From positions 236,001 through 300,000 of the forward strand of contig JBBDHG010000104.1 in the NCBI GenBank assembly GCA_037951165.1: DNA of 64,000 nt, given 5' to 3'. The position numbers were made by a program, and so were the translations under genes. Under the pieces are notes generated by a model. It saw only the letters and a program-made list of their open reading frames with translations. It searched no databases and was not told where the DNA came from. Below are positions 1 to 11,578 of this stretch, in pieces. The first letter of the stretch is position 1, and each line of letters opens with the position of its first letter. The DNA comes from Lophius americanus (taxonomy: Eukaryota; Chordata; Actinopteri; Lophiiformes; Lophiidae).

Positions 1-30
<30 letters not shown>
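1..30. repeat. (GT)n microsatellite at the left edge
   Basis: The window opens inside a pure GT dinucleotide run of 30 bases; its left end is cut by the window edge. It lies in the presumed first intron of nbas. Confidence 0.95.
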
Positions 31-32
<2 letters not shown>

Positions 33-2077
33 CCACCCTGAGTATTGTGGACAATTATGAACTCACCTGTACCACAAATAATTCAAGATGAATCGAAATG
101 GCCCTGTAAGAAATTAGCAACAGTTAACATAATAATATAATATAGTTAAAGTAAAGAAATAACGGTGTGTAGTCGATGACAAATTTGAACACAAAAACAA
201 AATAAAAATTAACTACAGATTTATAAAAGTAATTTCCATTAATTGTCTTAAGGGGTAAATGAATACTCGATTGTTTTGCACTGCTTTTTCCCTTTAAAAT
301 AAGTCTTGAACATGTCAAAACACATTCTAAATATATATATATATATCCCTCCTGCTTGTGTCCAAACACTTTCACATAATTGTTGGCCGATTTTGCAGCA
401 ACACTGCGTGCAACCAGTCCTACTCTATTCTGATGGGACGAATACTTAATTAGTTTACCTAAAATAACAGAACTATCTGTACTTTCTAAGCCTTTTATTA
501 TCAAAATATTATTTATATCTATTAATTTGGTTGATTATTTTTATTTTGCAACCTAAAACCTTCCAACCAAGACCGTCGTTTGTTTTAAGGACGTGATTTC
601 ACCTTTGTTTTTCTCCTCTTGTAATTTTGATCATGCAGAATAGATTATTTGACTGTGGATGGCAGAAGGTGAAATTAAGTTCCTCATCCCTTTAAATTTA
701 TATTATATTGATATTATATTCAATCAACATGAGGTTCATTTATGTTTTCACAAAACCTGCATGTAGGAAAGTCGTTCAAAGAGATACTTTTTACCTTTAA
801 GCTTTGAGTAAATTTCAGATCAAGTAGTTCTTTTTTTCACATTCTGGAGTAAAGCAGTTGAATTAATACTTATTCTTTAAAGAGTATTTTTTACACATGT
901 AACTTGATGCACTTTTGCCACCAACCACTTTTGCACCATTGAGCCATAAAATTAAAAACAACAAGATAATTTTTTGTGTCGGCCACCTTTTGCTGCTCTA
1001 AAATGCACTTAATTCTGACAAATCTATCAGAACCAGCATAAACTGTTTTTGAAGCTTCTTCTGTTGGTTTAGAGAAACCGGGTGAGCCTAAGCTCCCCAA
1101 AAACACTAATACGCCTTTGGCGCCGATGAACTTATCACAGATTGCCCTTTCTTAAACCACTTTAGTACTAACAGTACCAGGTGCTAACATTTGCAGATCA
1201 GGGAATACTCAGCCGTTCTAGAGATGTTCTGACCCAGTCAAATAGCCTTTAGAATTTGGCTCTTGTCAAAGTGTCTCAGATCATTCCATTTCCCATTTGT
1301 CCTGGTTCCAACACATCAACATCCAGGACACTTGTTGCTTAATATAAACCTACATTTGTGGCAATGAATTAAGATAATCAATGTTATTCTTACTTCACCA
1401 GTATGTGGTTATAAAGTTATGGCAGATCAGTGTATAAAAAAAGTATTGCCTGGTAGATAATTCGCCTGCTGAACTAAAGAGAGAGCAGATGCATTTTAGA
1501 AATGACTTGGTCATGGTCAGGTGCATAATAGAACAAAGTCTTCAGTGATGAAGGAAATGTTTAGACAGGTGAAGTGTCAAAAAAACATAAAAGTGTTACC
1601 TGTCACTGCTTTTGCAATAATTGAGGTATCCTGCTCCTTGTTTCCTCGCAACTGCAAATGTAAGAAGGTGACAGTCAAAAACACAGTTGTGACTGGGTAA
1701 TCAACTGATTATTTGTCAACTTTGAACTTCATAACTAAATTCCTTGGATGAGATTTGGTCTTATAGGACACTTAAGTTAATCTAATTGATACCTGGTGGC
1801 TCCAGCAGCCTCGTGCTTTCCAATTAAGCAGAATGACTATGATGTCTGATATGTCTCAACAGCATTACTGACGATGTGGAAAAATCAGGGCTTTAATTTA
1901 TTTTAATGTAATATGACAATGTGAAGGGTTTAGCCAACAACGTGAGAGTATGTTGTTGCTACGTGGCTTTTGAGCGGTGAGCTCCGTACACCTGATTGGA
2001 GTTGAATTTCGGTAAGCATTGTTTGCAAAGAGCAGCCCACTAAACTGTAAATAAACTTAAAAGAAAGTCTGACTAAC
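31..2077 (-). other. nbas: nbas intron 1 (partial), no exon seen
   Basis: About 2 kb of AT-rich sequence downstream (on the minus strand) of the nbas first-exon donor. I looked on the minus strand for the next NBAS exon, which in human encodes the segment after TEWPPE and includes ITKAIRDRLLFLRQ, and did not find it, so it should lie left of the window. The only recognisable content is a decayed Tc1-like fragment at about 1160-1437 and a short TA run near 331-346. Open frames here look like chance. Confidence 0.6.
1160..1437 (-). mobile_element. Decayed Tc1-like transposon fragment
   Basis: Read on the minus strand, this begins with a degenerate terminal repeat (plus strand ends AAAGTTATGGCAGATCAGTG) and continues with segments typical of fish Tc1 elements: the reverse of GTCCTGGTTCCAACACATCA, then the region around GACTGGGTCAGAACATCTC. 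Only the 5' third of an element is left, with many substitutions and no transposase frame. The same family recurs at least six times in the window. Confidence 0.7.
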
Positions 2078-2170
2078 CTGAGTATCTGCCTCCGGCGGCC
2101 ATTCAGTAATGATAAGTAAATCATATAAAATGTTTTCATCGTCGCCTTCAATGAGACTTTCTTCAGCCAT
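2078..2170 (-). CDS. nbas: NBAS, first coding exon (partial gene)
   Basis: On the minus strand an ATG at 2170-2168 opens 31 codons that end exactly at a donor (CAG then GTTAGT; last exon base 2078, phase 0). The peptide contains EGDDENILYDLLIITEWPPE, which matches the remembered human NBAS N-terminus (EGEEETILYDLLVNTEWPPE) at most positions. NBAS is a large (about 2,370-residue in human) protein of the syntaxin-18/NRZ tethering complex (with RINT1 and ZW10) in Golgi-to-ER transport, and also has a role in nonsense-mediated decay. The A of AAACATGG at -3 and G at +4 give a good start context. All later exons lie outside the window to the left. Its head-to-head position with ddx1 is the same as in mammals, which strengthens the call. 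Confidence 0.9.
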
Positions 2171-2498
2171 GTTTACTCAGTCCAGCTGTCTAATGTCTAC
2201 GGCAATGCACGCGGGACAAAATAAATCAGGGAACGGCGTTCTGAAAAATTAAGTAAAAACCCATTTAAGGAGGGATAATTAGCTTGACTTGGAATGCTAT
2301 GTCTTAATTTCGTTTAAAGCATACGCGTCGGTAGCTCTCACAACAAGCGGGTCGTTTTGGATGTATGTTTTCGATTTTATACGAACGAGATAACATCCCG
2401 GAACCAAATATATAGAGCCGGTCTGTAAAAGGAGTCGCACCGAGCCGAACAGTTCCTATTACGTCACAACCGGTAGAATTGCACCCTCCGCAGTAATA
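2171..2498. promoter_or_regulatory. Bidirectional nbas/ddx1 promoter
   Basis: Only 328 bases separate the nbas and ddx1 start codons, which point away from each other, so both promoters and both 5' UTRs must lie here or overlap the genes. A TTACGTCA box (CRE/ATF-like) sits at 2459-2466, just upstream of the ddx1 ATG, and several CpGs occur between 2200 and 2480. No canonical TATA box is convincing (a TATATA stretch at 2409-2414 is the only candidate). That this interval drives both genes is inference from geometry. Confidence 0.65.
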
Positions 2499-5400
2499 AT
2501 GGCAGCGTTTTCTGGTAAGACTGTAATTGACAGCTGCATCATTGTAGGGTTCTGTTCATGTTTTACTTCAACGCCAGACGACCCTTTAGAGACACATACT
2601 GGATTGTTAAATGTGTTTTTGTTCTACAGAAATGGGGGTTATGCCTGAAATCGCGCAGGCTGTGGAAGAGCTAGACTGGCTGTAAGTCATTCCACAAACC
2701 TCTGAGTGACACGAGTGCTTGTTTCATTTACCCTCAACATTGCAAAAATCCTGGCAATTCTGTTGTATCTTTTCATATAATGTTTCTTTTAGACCGTTAT
2801 TTGGTGTTGAACTGATTCATTCTAATTACCGGGTTTTAGGCTACCCACTGACATCCAGGCAGAATCTATTCCCCTCATTCTTGGTGGAGGAGATGTACTT
2901 ATGGTAATTTCTACTTCTTTCCGTTATAGTATTTAAAATCTTAACAGTGCAAGTCTTACATCTCATTTTCATTTCTCAGGCTGCAGAAACTGGTAGCGGC
3001 AAAACAGGTGTAAGTATTTCACAGCTATTCAATTTTTTAACAACGACTCCTATATAATATTTTTTAATGCAGTTTACATCAATAAATATATATTTTTTTA
3101 AATATTGTGTGACACTTGTCATCCTCAGGCCTTCAATATCCCAATCATCCAGATCGTGTATGAGACCCTGAAAGACCAGCAGGAGGGGAAGACGGGCAGA
3201 GCTTCTGTTAAGACTGGAGGAGCAGGTGAGAGCATTTTAACACTTACTAGGTTGTAGACTGTGTGTTTAACTCAAGGTGAAAGAAAGTTGTATTTGCAAA
3301 ATAGACTCATAAGTTTTGTTCAACTTCTTTACTCATGAATAGGTGAAGTAAATGTACTCGCAGGTATCGAAAGAAGCCTTTTTGAGGATGTTTTCTACTA
3401 GCTGTTCACTTATCCTAAAGCATAAATACAATATTTTGATTTGGGAAACACGAAATCATGCCTTTTCTTCTTTCTTCGTGTTTAATAGTCTCATCCATTT
3501 ATGCAAACGTGTTTAATGTCAAGAGTAAAAGTAAAAATTTATTAGAAAAATAAGGGGTAAAGAAAAGTTCCTAGAATTTTACAGACCTCTGGTCTTGCGG
3601 ACTTTGACCGGACACTATTTTGATCGCGTATCTTAGCCTTTTATGATATATTATATCATAAAAGCAGTCTGTTGTTCTTTGCTGATTTCTAATCTGCTCT
3701 GTTTTCTCTGGCTCAGTTTTCAACAAGTGGCAGATGAATCCTTATGACCGCAGTACAGCATTTGGTAAGAGGAGGAAAATAAGCGTAATACAGCATTCCT
3801 GCGCCGTTTGGAAACCGTCCAATCTATTATAACTGTGCACATATTCCAAGGTGTGTTTTTTTTTTTTGTTCCTGCTATTCATTATCTCTTTTTTATTTTT
3901 ACCTGAACAGCAATTGGCCCAGATGGGTTGTGCTGCCAGAGCAGAGAGTTTAAAGAATGGCACGGTTGTCGGTCCACCAAAGGTGTCACCAAAGGTGTGA
4001 ACTTTGAATTTACTACTGCTTTCAATTTGCATTTGATCTGAGACCACACTAATTATGACTTAAAGGCACAATACATGCCCTTCATAGCGAACAAGAGATC
4101 TTAGATGGACAAATATTAGCGAATCTGTTCATTTTGAATGTGCCTATATGTCCAGGGAAGTATTATTACGAGGTAACCTGCCATGATCAAGGTCTGTGTC
4201 GCATTGGCTGGTCCACCAGTCAGGCAGCCCTGGACTTAGGTATGCTTTTATTTTCTTAAAAAGTCTCATGTTGCAACAGAACATGATAGTTAAGACATTT
4301 TTTCATGACGATCATATTTTTTTATTTTTCGCCAGGAACTGACAAGTACGGTTTTGGTTTTGGTGGAACGGGAAAGAAATCCAACAACAAGCAGTTTGAC
4401 AGCTATGGAGAGGTAACGCTTCATGAATGATGACATCATTTATATGAATAAACAATCCTGATGAAAATCTTAAACACGTTTCTTCTTCGTTTTCTTTCCC
4501 GTTTGCAGGAATTTACCATGCATGACACTATCGGATGCTACATGGATCTCGACAAGGGCCAGATTTTGTACTCTAAAAATGGTACAGTCTCACTAGTAAT
4601 GATTCTTATCATTGTTGTAATGTAAGAAATGTGGAGGAGGTGGTAAATGACAAAGTTACTCATGATTTCTGCCCCTTTCTCTCGATTTCCTTCTCCAGGT
4701 AATGACCTGGGTTTGGCCTTTGAGATCCCTCAGCACGTGAAGAATCAGCCCTTCTTTGCCTCTTGTGTGCTTAAGGTATCAAATCAACGTAAAGGTAGAC
4801 AACAAATCAGCAGGTTACACTTTACACCTTGCAAATCTTCCTTCCTCTTCTCCATGTGACAGAACGCAGAGCTGAAGTTCAACTTTGGAGGAGAAGACTT
4901 TAAAAATGCTCCCAAGAGTGGGTTTGTTGCCCTGGACAAGGCACCAGAGGGTCACACAGCCAAATCCTCTCAGACAGGTAAAACATATATTTTAAGGACA
5001 CAGAAACATTCAACTGTCATTGTGAGATAAATGTCACACGTTTAGATGTTTAGACACAGGGATGCCTTAGTTTCTTACAAAGAATAAGCCCAACTTTACC
5101 AAACATTTTTTTTAAACGAGGCATAAGTGCTACTTTTATAATTGATACATCCCCAGCAACAAAAGTGGTACACGTCCTTGTGTCAAACAGCTGTTTTCCG
5201 CTCTGTGATTGTGCAGGCGGTGCCAAAGTGAGTCAGGTGAAAGCCTCATCCAACGCACCCAAAGCGCTGATCATCGAACCATCTAAAGAATTGGCTGAAC
5301 AAACCCTCAACAATGTCAAGCAATTTAAGAAATATGTGGAAAACCCCAAACTCAGGTATGACTGAACTGAACTGGTATTGACAAATATGTCAGACTATGC

Positions 5401-8400
5401 TCGTTAAAAATGCGTGTGTTGGTGAAGATGATTACCAGTGACGTAATCGTTTGTAATTACTGTGGTATACCAGTAGATGGAGCAAGTATTTCATTTTAAG
5501 TTCATCTTCATTATAAGCCTATCTGTTGTTGTAGGGATCTGCTGGTTATTGGAGGTGTGGCTGCTAAAGAGCAGCTGGCTGTTCTGGAACAAGGGGTATG
5601 CCATGTGTTCAAACCGCCTCCAAAGATACATCCAATGAGGTTCTTTGATGAAATGATTTTACTTGAATGTTATGCTCCTGTATTCTTCTGTTTCGTGACG
5701 TCTTATAATTAGGTTGACATCGTGGTGGGAACACCCGGCCGACTGGACGATCTCATTTCCACCGGGAAACTCAGTTTGTCTCAAGTTCGCTTCCTCGTAC
5801 TGGATGAGTGTGTACGTACAAGCCAATGGATCGTATTTTAAAAGCTCCGGCTGTAGGCTGCATCAGAAGAATTCCTTTTTAATCGTCTTATTTAATGGTT
5901 TATTCACGGAGCGTAAGAATCCCTGCACTCCCTTTATCCATTTTTCTTTTTTTTGTGTCCTGCAGGACGGCTTACTCTCTGCAGGCTATACAGACTTTAT
6001 CAATAGGATCCACAACCAAATCCCTCAGGTCACTTCTGATGGCAAGAGACTGCAGGTGACTCCTCAGAGTAATTGCATATGTGATGTCATACATTTTAAT
6101 GATGATAGTTTTTGAAGATTGTCAATCGCCAGCTGTTTCGTTTATTCTGAACCAACTCTTTATTATGTGAAGTAAAGATGGGCTAGATAATAATAATAAT
6201 AATAATAATACATTTAATGATGACCAGCTTTTTCTCTCTAATGATCCGCAGCTAGCAGATCAAGCAGCACGCTGCTTCAAACATGTTTTTGCTCTAAGCC
6301 AAGGGGAAATATAGGGCCTCATTCACCAATATCTTTGTAAGAATTTTCTTAAATTTGTTCCCAAGGAGACTCCTAAGGGAAAACCTACGTCAGATTCATG
6401 AAGCCTCCTTTTAACACCAAATTGTTTGCGCCGGTATGCTTAACTTGGTGAATTCCATTCTCAAGGTAAACGCCCCGTCAATGCCCGTAAAAGGGAATTC
6501 GACGACAGGTCCGTGAGCAACAAACAATCACTAGTCTGCCATAGAGATTGCTGAAAAGAACAACGAAGAAAAGGCCAAAGAGAAAGTGTGAAGACTCCAA
6601 AGGTCAAAAGAAATGTCAAGAGTTCTGAAGTGGAGATGTTGCTGCAGAAGGATGACAGCAAACTTTAAAAGTCTTATTTAGTAGTGTCAGTAGCAGGTAT
6701 AAAATACAGGCAGAAAAGATGCATGGGTTGCTGTTGCAGGGAAAGCTGTATCTGGGTAGGGGCAGTGAAGTAGGGGGGAAAAAACGGTGTTTGATGTAAA
6801 ATCTGAGGTTAAACATCTTACAAAACTCATCTGGTCTAAGTGCAACTGTCGATATCCTCTTTTCCAGGTGGTTGTCTGCTCGGCCACTCTGCATTCATTT
6901 GATGTAAAGAAGTTGTCTGAGCGCATCATGCACTTTCCCACGTGGGTGGACCTGAAGGGGGAGGACTCCGTCCCTGAGACTGTCCACCATGTGGTCGTTC
7001 CTGTCAATCCTAAGAGCGATCGCCTCTGGGAGCGTATGGGCAAGAACCACATCCGGGTGAGACCCTCATTTTGGACACTTCATTGTGGGGGGAAAATGCA
7101 GCAGGGATTCGATTTGCTGTTCGAGCATTATGAAGAATTATATACATATTTAAAGGTGGGATCTGTCTTTTTTCCTCTCGGCTGTGATTAAAACAAGAGC
7201 CTTTTCCATATTTTGATTCATTCTGCCTTGGATAGACGGATGAAGTTCATGCCAAAGATAACACCAAACCAGGAGCCAATTCAGCAGGTAAGAGCAGATG
7301 GGCAGAACAGTTTGATTTTACCACTCTGGTATGATGAGTTAAATATGGTCAGTCAACAACACATTTTCCTGAATAGTGATGACTCAGAACCAAAATGTGT
7401 TTGTGTGCATTTTAGAAATGTGGTCAGAAGCCATCAAGATGCTGAAAGGCGAGTATGCGGTGAGGGCTATCAAAGAGCACAAGATGGAACAGGCTATAGT
7501 CTTCTGTCGCACCAAGATCGACTGTGACAACATGGAACAGTACTTCATCCAGCAAGGAGGAGGTATGAGGCATTTTCAGCCGTCACTGAACAGAAGATTT
7601 AAAAGAGGGACCATCCCATTGCAACTTCACACATACGGACCAAAGAGTGAAGATATAAGATGAGTCTGTGCTGCTTAGAGAACCCTTCCTCAGTATCGCC
7701 GTCCTCTCTTTAGGTCCAGACAGCAAAAACCACCAGTTTTCCTGTGTTTGTCTCCATGGTGACCGTAAGCCTAATGAACGGAAAAATAACTTGGAGCGCT
7801 TCAAGGTAATGAAACTTTGTTGGACTTAAAGGTTCCCGCTCTATGGGTGCTTTAAGAATTTTGTTTTTCTCTCAGAAAAAGGAAGTGAGGCTCTTGATCT
7901 GCACAGATGTCGCTGCCAGAGGGATTGACATCCACGGAGTTCCTTATGGTAAATATATTAGACTCCCAACGTGACGTCCACCAGAAATCGTCTCAACATT
8001 CAGAAATCGTCTCAACAGTCAGAAGTCGTCTCAACATTCAGTAAATCATCTCAACATTCAGTAAATCGTCTCAACATTCAGTAAATCATCTACCTGAAAC
8101 CGATCTCATCTGTTGAGGGGAGGGTTCCACAAAATATTTGAAGGAGTCTTCATCGCAGTCATATTCAGATGTGTGGGCGTTGGAGAGAAAGGCAACGTCT
8201 TAAATTAATTTATCCACGACGAAGCCCTCCATACCAGGAACATTCCACAAGACCATACTGTATGGAAAAGCTCTGATCCCATGTTAGATTTTTAGCCCAT
8301 ATCAAAGTCATTCATAACACTTTCCCATTTTTCCAGTTACTCACACCTTGACCTCAAGAACCGCCATTTCACTTGCTGCCTAATATCCCATTACATCGAT

Positions 8401-9854
8401 GTTACTCACTTCACCTCGGACGGTTTTAAAGTTATGGCTGCCCTTTCTACCAATCCTTAGGAGATGTTGATTTTTACAGTCTTTATCACACTATACGACC
8501 CTGTTGTGTTTTTATGTCTGCTAATCCAGTCTCTGTCATCAGATCTCCAGACTTAAATGTTTTTTTGTCTTTGTCTTGTTCTGTCCAGTGATTAACGTCA
8601 CGCTGCCAGATGAGAAGCAGAACTACGTCCATCGAATTGGCAGAGTTGGGCGGGCTGAGAAGTGAGCAGACTACTTTGGTTTAACTTGGCTTGAAAAATG
8701 TCGTGAATTTACCAGATTTATTCTCATTGCAACTTGAAATTCTCCCAGAATATACCTTTTTATATCTCACCACAGGTATAATAAAGGCAATAAGTTAGAA
8801 GAATGACTCGCTAACTTTACCCCGTTAAAAAAATAATAATCATTTTCCTTTCAATCTGCAGAATGGGACTGGCCATCTCCTTGGTTGCTATGGAGAAAGA
8901 GAAGGTAGGAGAATGATAGAAAAACTCTGAGTTTTGGTTGCTCATATTTCGAAAAAAAATGGAAGTGAAACTGTCCACATGTGCAGGTATGGTACCACGT
9001 TTGCCCAAACCGAGGCAGGGGCTGCTACAACACCCGACTCAAGGAGAACGGGGGCTGCACCATCTGGTACAACGAGAAAGAGGTGAGAGAAGATACAAAC
9101 TCTGACTCTAAACAATCGAGTTGAGGCAGAAATTATAACTCGCTGGTTCTTTCTTGCTCCTGTGAACACTCCTGCTTTCCCTGCGCCTTCTGTTTCTCTT
9201 TCTGTCCGTCTCCTCTGTTGTGTTTGGAGGGTGAGTCTGGAGTGACCTCTGTGTCCATAGGGGAAAAGCGGTTTTCCTTCATTTTGAGCCCTGGATCATC
9301 CTAAACAAGTTTTATTCGTGTTAATATGACACAATTCTATTCTACCCATTATGACAACTGTCTATTCTACAGGAGTCATTTTTCCCTTTTTGTCTGATCT
9401 CAGCTCCTGTCTGAAATTGAGGAGCATCTAAAGTGCACCATCACCCAGTGTGAAGCAGATATCAAAGTTCCCTTGGATGACTTTGATGGAAAGGTCACCT
9501 ATGGACAGCGCAGAGCTTTAGCAGGTATTTGATTTAGTGTGACTCACCTTTTTAAAAACAGCATTTTGCACATTTTATGCCAAAAGATACCAACTGATAC
9601 AGCAAATTAGCCACAATAATGACATGGTTATTCTAAGCCATTCTCCTGTGGTAGGTTGGTTGAATCACGTGTCATTCTCTGCTTTAATGCTGATCCTGGC
9701 GATCAAACCTTTGTTCTTACTAGGTGGTAACTACAAGGGTCATGTGGATGTTCTGGCCCCGACGGTCCAGGAGCTAGCTGGCCTTGAGAGAGAAGCCCAG
9801 AGCTCCTTCCTCCAGTTGGGATACCTGCCAAACCAGTATTTCAGAGCCTTTTGA
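2499..9854 (+). CDS. ddx1: ATP-dependent RNA helicase DDX1, complete, 26 coding exons
   Basis: Exons: 2499-2514, 2630-2681, 2840-2903, 2980-3009, 3129-3225, 3717-3764, 3911-3994, 4156-4239, 4336-4412, 4509-4581, 4699-4775, 4863-4977, 5217-5355, 5535-5595, 5713-5811, 5966-6055, 6868-7056, 7236-7287, 7416-7562, 7714-7805, 7876-7948, 8589-8661, 8862-8904, 8987-9082, 9404-9524, 9724-9854. Phases agree at every junction and the sum is 2,223 nt, i.e. 740 residues, the human length. The start MAAFSEMGVMPEIAQAVEE is nearly identical to human. Visible: Walker A AETGSGKTG (about 46-54), the SPRY insert (about 70-247) that marks DDX1, motif Ia PSKELAEQT, motif II as DECD (370-373; human DEAD), SAT (about 406-408), the C-terminal helicase lobe with DVAARGIDI and HRIGRVGRA. 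DDX1 unwinds RNA-RNA and RNA-DNA duplexes and is part of the tRNA ligase complex (with RTCB); it acts in nucleus and cytoplasm. Apart from motif II nothing looks broken. Confidence 0.97.
6315..6475. mobile_element. MITE-like repeat in ddx1 intron 16
   Basis: Starts CCTCATTCACCAATATCTTT and continues with the TAAGAATTTTCTTAAATTTG and CAGATTCATGAAGCC segments of a dispersed repeat known from fish genomes; ends near TTGGTGAATTCCA, the degenerate reverse of the start. No coding capacity. Family name not assigned. Confidence 0.5.
7983..8092 (+). repeat. Minisatellite, about 19-bp unit, in ddx1 intron 21
   Basis: Five to six near-perfect copies of a unit close to CGTCTCAACATTCAGTAAAT follow the intron 21 donor by about 35 bases. 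Copies alternate between CAT and CGT starts and between GAAAT and GTAAAT ends, so the array has begun to diverge. Confidence 0.85.
8331..8445 (-). mobile_element. Decayed Tc1-like terminal fragment
   Basis: Plus strand contains CACTTGCTGCCTAATATCCC and ends in TTTTAAAGTTATGGCTG, the reverse of the left end of a fish Tc1 element (same segments as at 1160-1437 and 28355-28480). Short, no ORF; lies in ddx1 intron 21. Confidence 0.6.
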
Positions 9855-10360
9855 ATCCTCCACCCCAGCCCCCCAAACCAGCATAATACCGCATGCTGCT
9901 GATGGAGAGTGAAGAAAAGTGTTACATGTCCACATATCGCAGCAACAGGACGTTTCTTTTTGTCCAGCATTGACAAATTTAAACAAATCAAATAATAATT
10001 TACATGAAATTGTTGACTTAGAGCTGTCAAAATACAGCCTGCATCCAGAGGATAACTCTGCACCTAAAGTAAAACCATTTCTGTTTTACTTTATCAATTC
10101 TGCTCTGAAAACTTCAGAATTTATACTTTGGCCTTTCTTATTTTGATGGAATCTGCCATGAAAGCCATTACAGATGAGAATATTACCAAATATAATCCTT
10201 GAAAACTAGTTCAAAACCTATTTGTGTGATTTCTTCTTTTTTTTCTGATTGAAAGGGCAGAATTAAATATTGTTTCTCTGTGACCATAAGTAGTTAAAAT
10301 ATAAATGTGCTCACACTTGAAAGGGAGTTTTTTCTCAAATAAACTCTTGTAGTCTGCGCA
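9855..10360 (+). other. ddx1: ddx1 3' UTR and poly(A) signal
   Basis: After the TGA at 9852-9854 the sequence becomes AT-rich and non-coding. An AATAAA at 10338-10343 followed by a T/G-rich stretch (TTGTAGTCTGCGCATGTTTC) is the first canonical poly(A) signal, giving a 3' UTR of about 0.5 kb. Transcript end not otherwise supported. Confidence 0.65.
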
Positions 10361-11578
10361 TGTTTCTTATTTATTATGTCCATTACATGAAAGGGAATGA
10401 CTTAATGTAGGGGGTTTTTTGTTTTTGTTTTGACCATTCACATTTTAAGAATTACAGGTTGTAGAAATTCAAGAGGCAGAACATGAAGAAAAAAAGAAAG
10501 TTTCGAATAAAATAAGAAAGGTTGTTCGCTATTGACTGATTTTGATTATACATATGGGGTCGAACAAATGGGTTTATAAAAAATATGACTTCGATTTCTA
10601 TTATTTCCGTGCTTTATTCAAATCTGACCGTCAAAATCTTTCCCTCTATTTTGAAATCCCCGCAAACTGTTCTGTCGTCACTTCCTGTTGAAGTACCGCA
10701 ATTTAATATTGTCGCCTAATGTATAATCCAGAGGATATTTATTTATGTGTTTATTATCAATGTGGAACTCCGTGTCGTTTAAACACATGGCAAAACGAGT
10801 TTTTGCAGATAAAATATTTTTAAAAGGAAATACGCCATAATATTATTAAAGCTTACCTTTGAGGCCCGTCCTTATTTAGTGTTTATGAGGCAATATTTTC
10901 CCCCAAATGTTCATTTGATGACTGAATTAAGGTGTGTGTTTCTCCATGAAAGGAATTTGTGATTATATGAACTATAATAATGACAATAATGTTGACCTAC
11001 AAAATATTAGCAACGCGGTTAGAATGTTTTGGCTGATCAGTGTATAGATCACTGCTAAAAGTAACAGCATGGGGATTAAATTTAATATTATATGAATGTA
11101 TTATTAATAATGTATTCAAATAACTATCATCCACTGAACAGACTTTTTTGATTGCTTTTCAAATGTTCATCAGGCTTTTATTAAAAAGTAGCTGACAGTT
11201 TATTCAACAGAGAGGCCCGTCACAGAAACGGATATTCAACTTAAAAATGAAATTTAATTATAAGTGTAGGCATTTCGGTTCAGAACCAAGATTAACTTCA
11301 TTTAACTCTTATCAAAAAATGAACACAATTCCTGTAAGTCTTAATGAAATGTCTGTGACATCCTTTGGTGGAAGTCGCCTTTAACTCAAGCGGAACCATT
11401 TTGCTTCAAATGCAAATTAAACACTTCTCGCCCCCATACCCTTCAACTTTCATTACAACAGCGAAGTTAAGACTTTGATACTTGCGGAGTCAGTTCAGAT
11501 CATTTATAAAAGAATTGCTTGACACTTAATTGCAGCTTCGTTCATTCATTATATTTAAGTATTTTTTTCTTCTCCTTC
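10361..11578. other. Intergenic, AT-rich; nothing recognised except a Tc1 end
   Basis: Between the ddx1 poly(A) signal and the broken module gene I see no exon-like open frame. A lone Tc1-like right end (ATGTTTTGGCTGATCAGTGT) is at about 11026-11045. The rest is AT-rich without obvious repeats. Confidence 0.6.

Noticed and set aside
891..1106. Minus-strand frame of 71 codons as nbas exon 2
   Set aside because: The peptide does not resemble NBAS after its first exon, and no acceptor with the needed phase is present.
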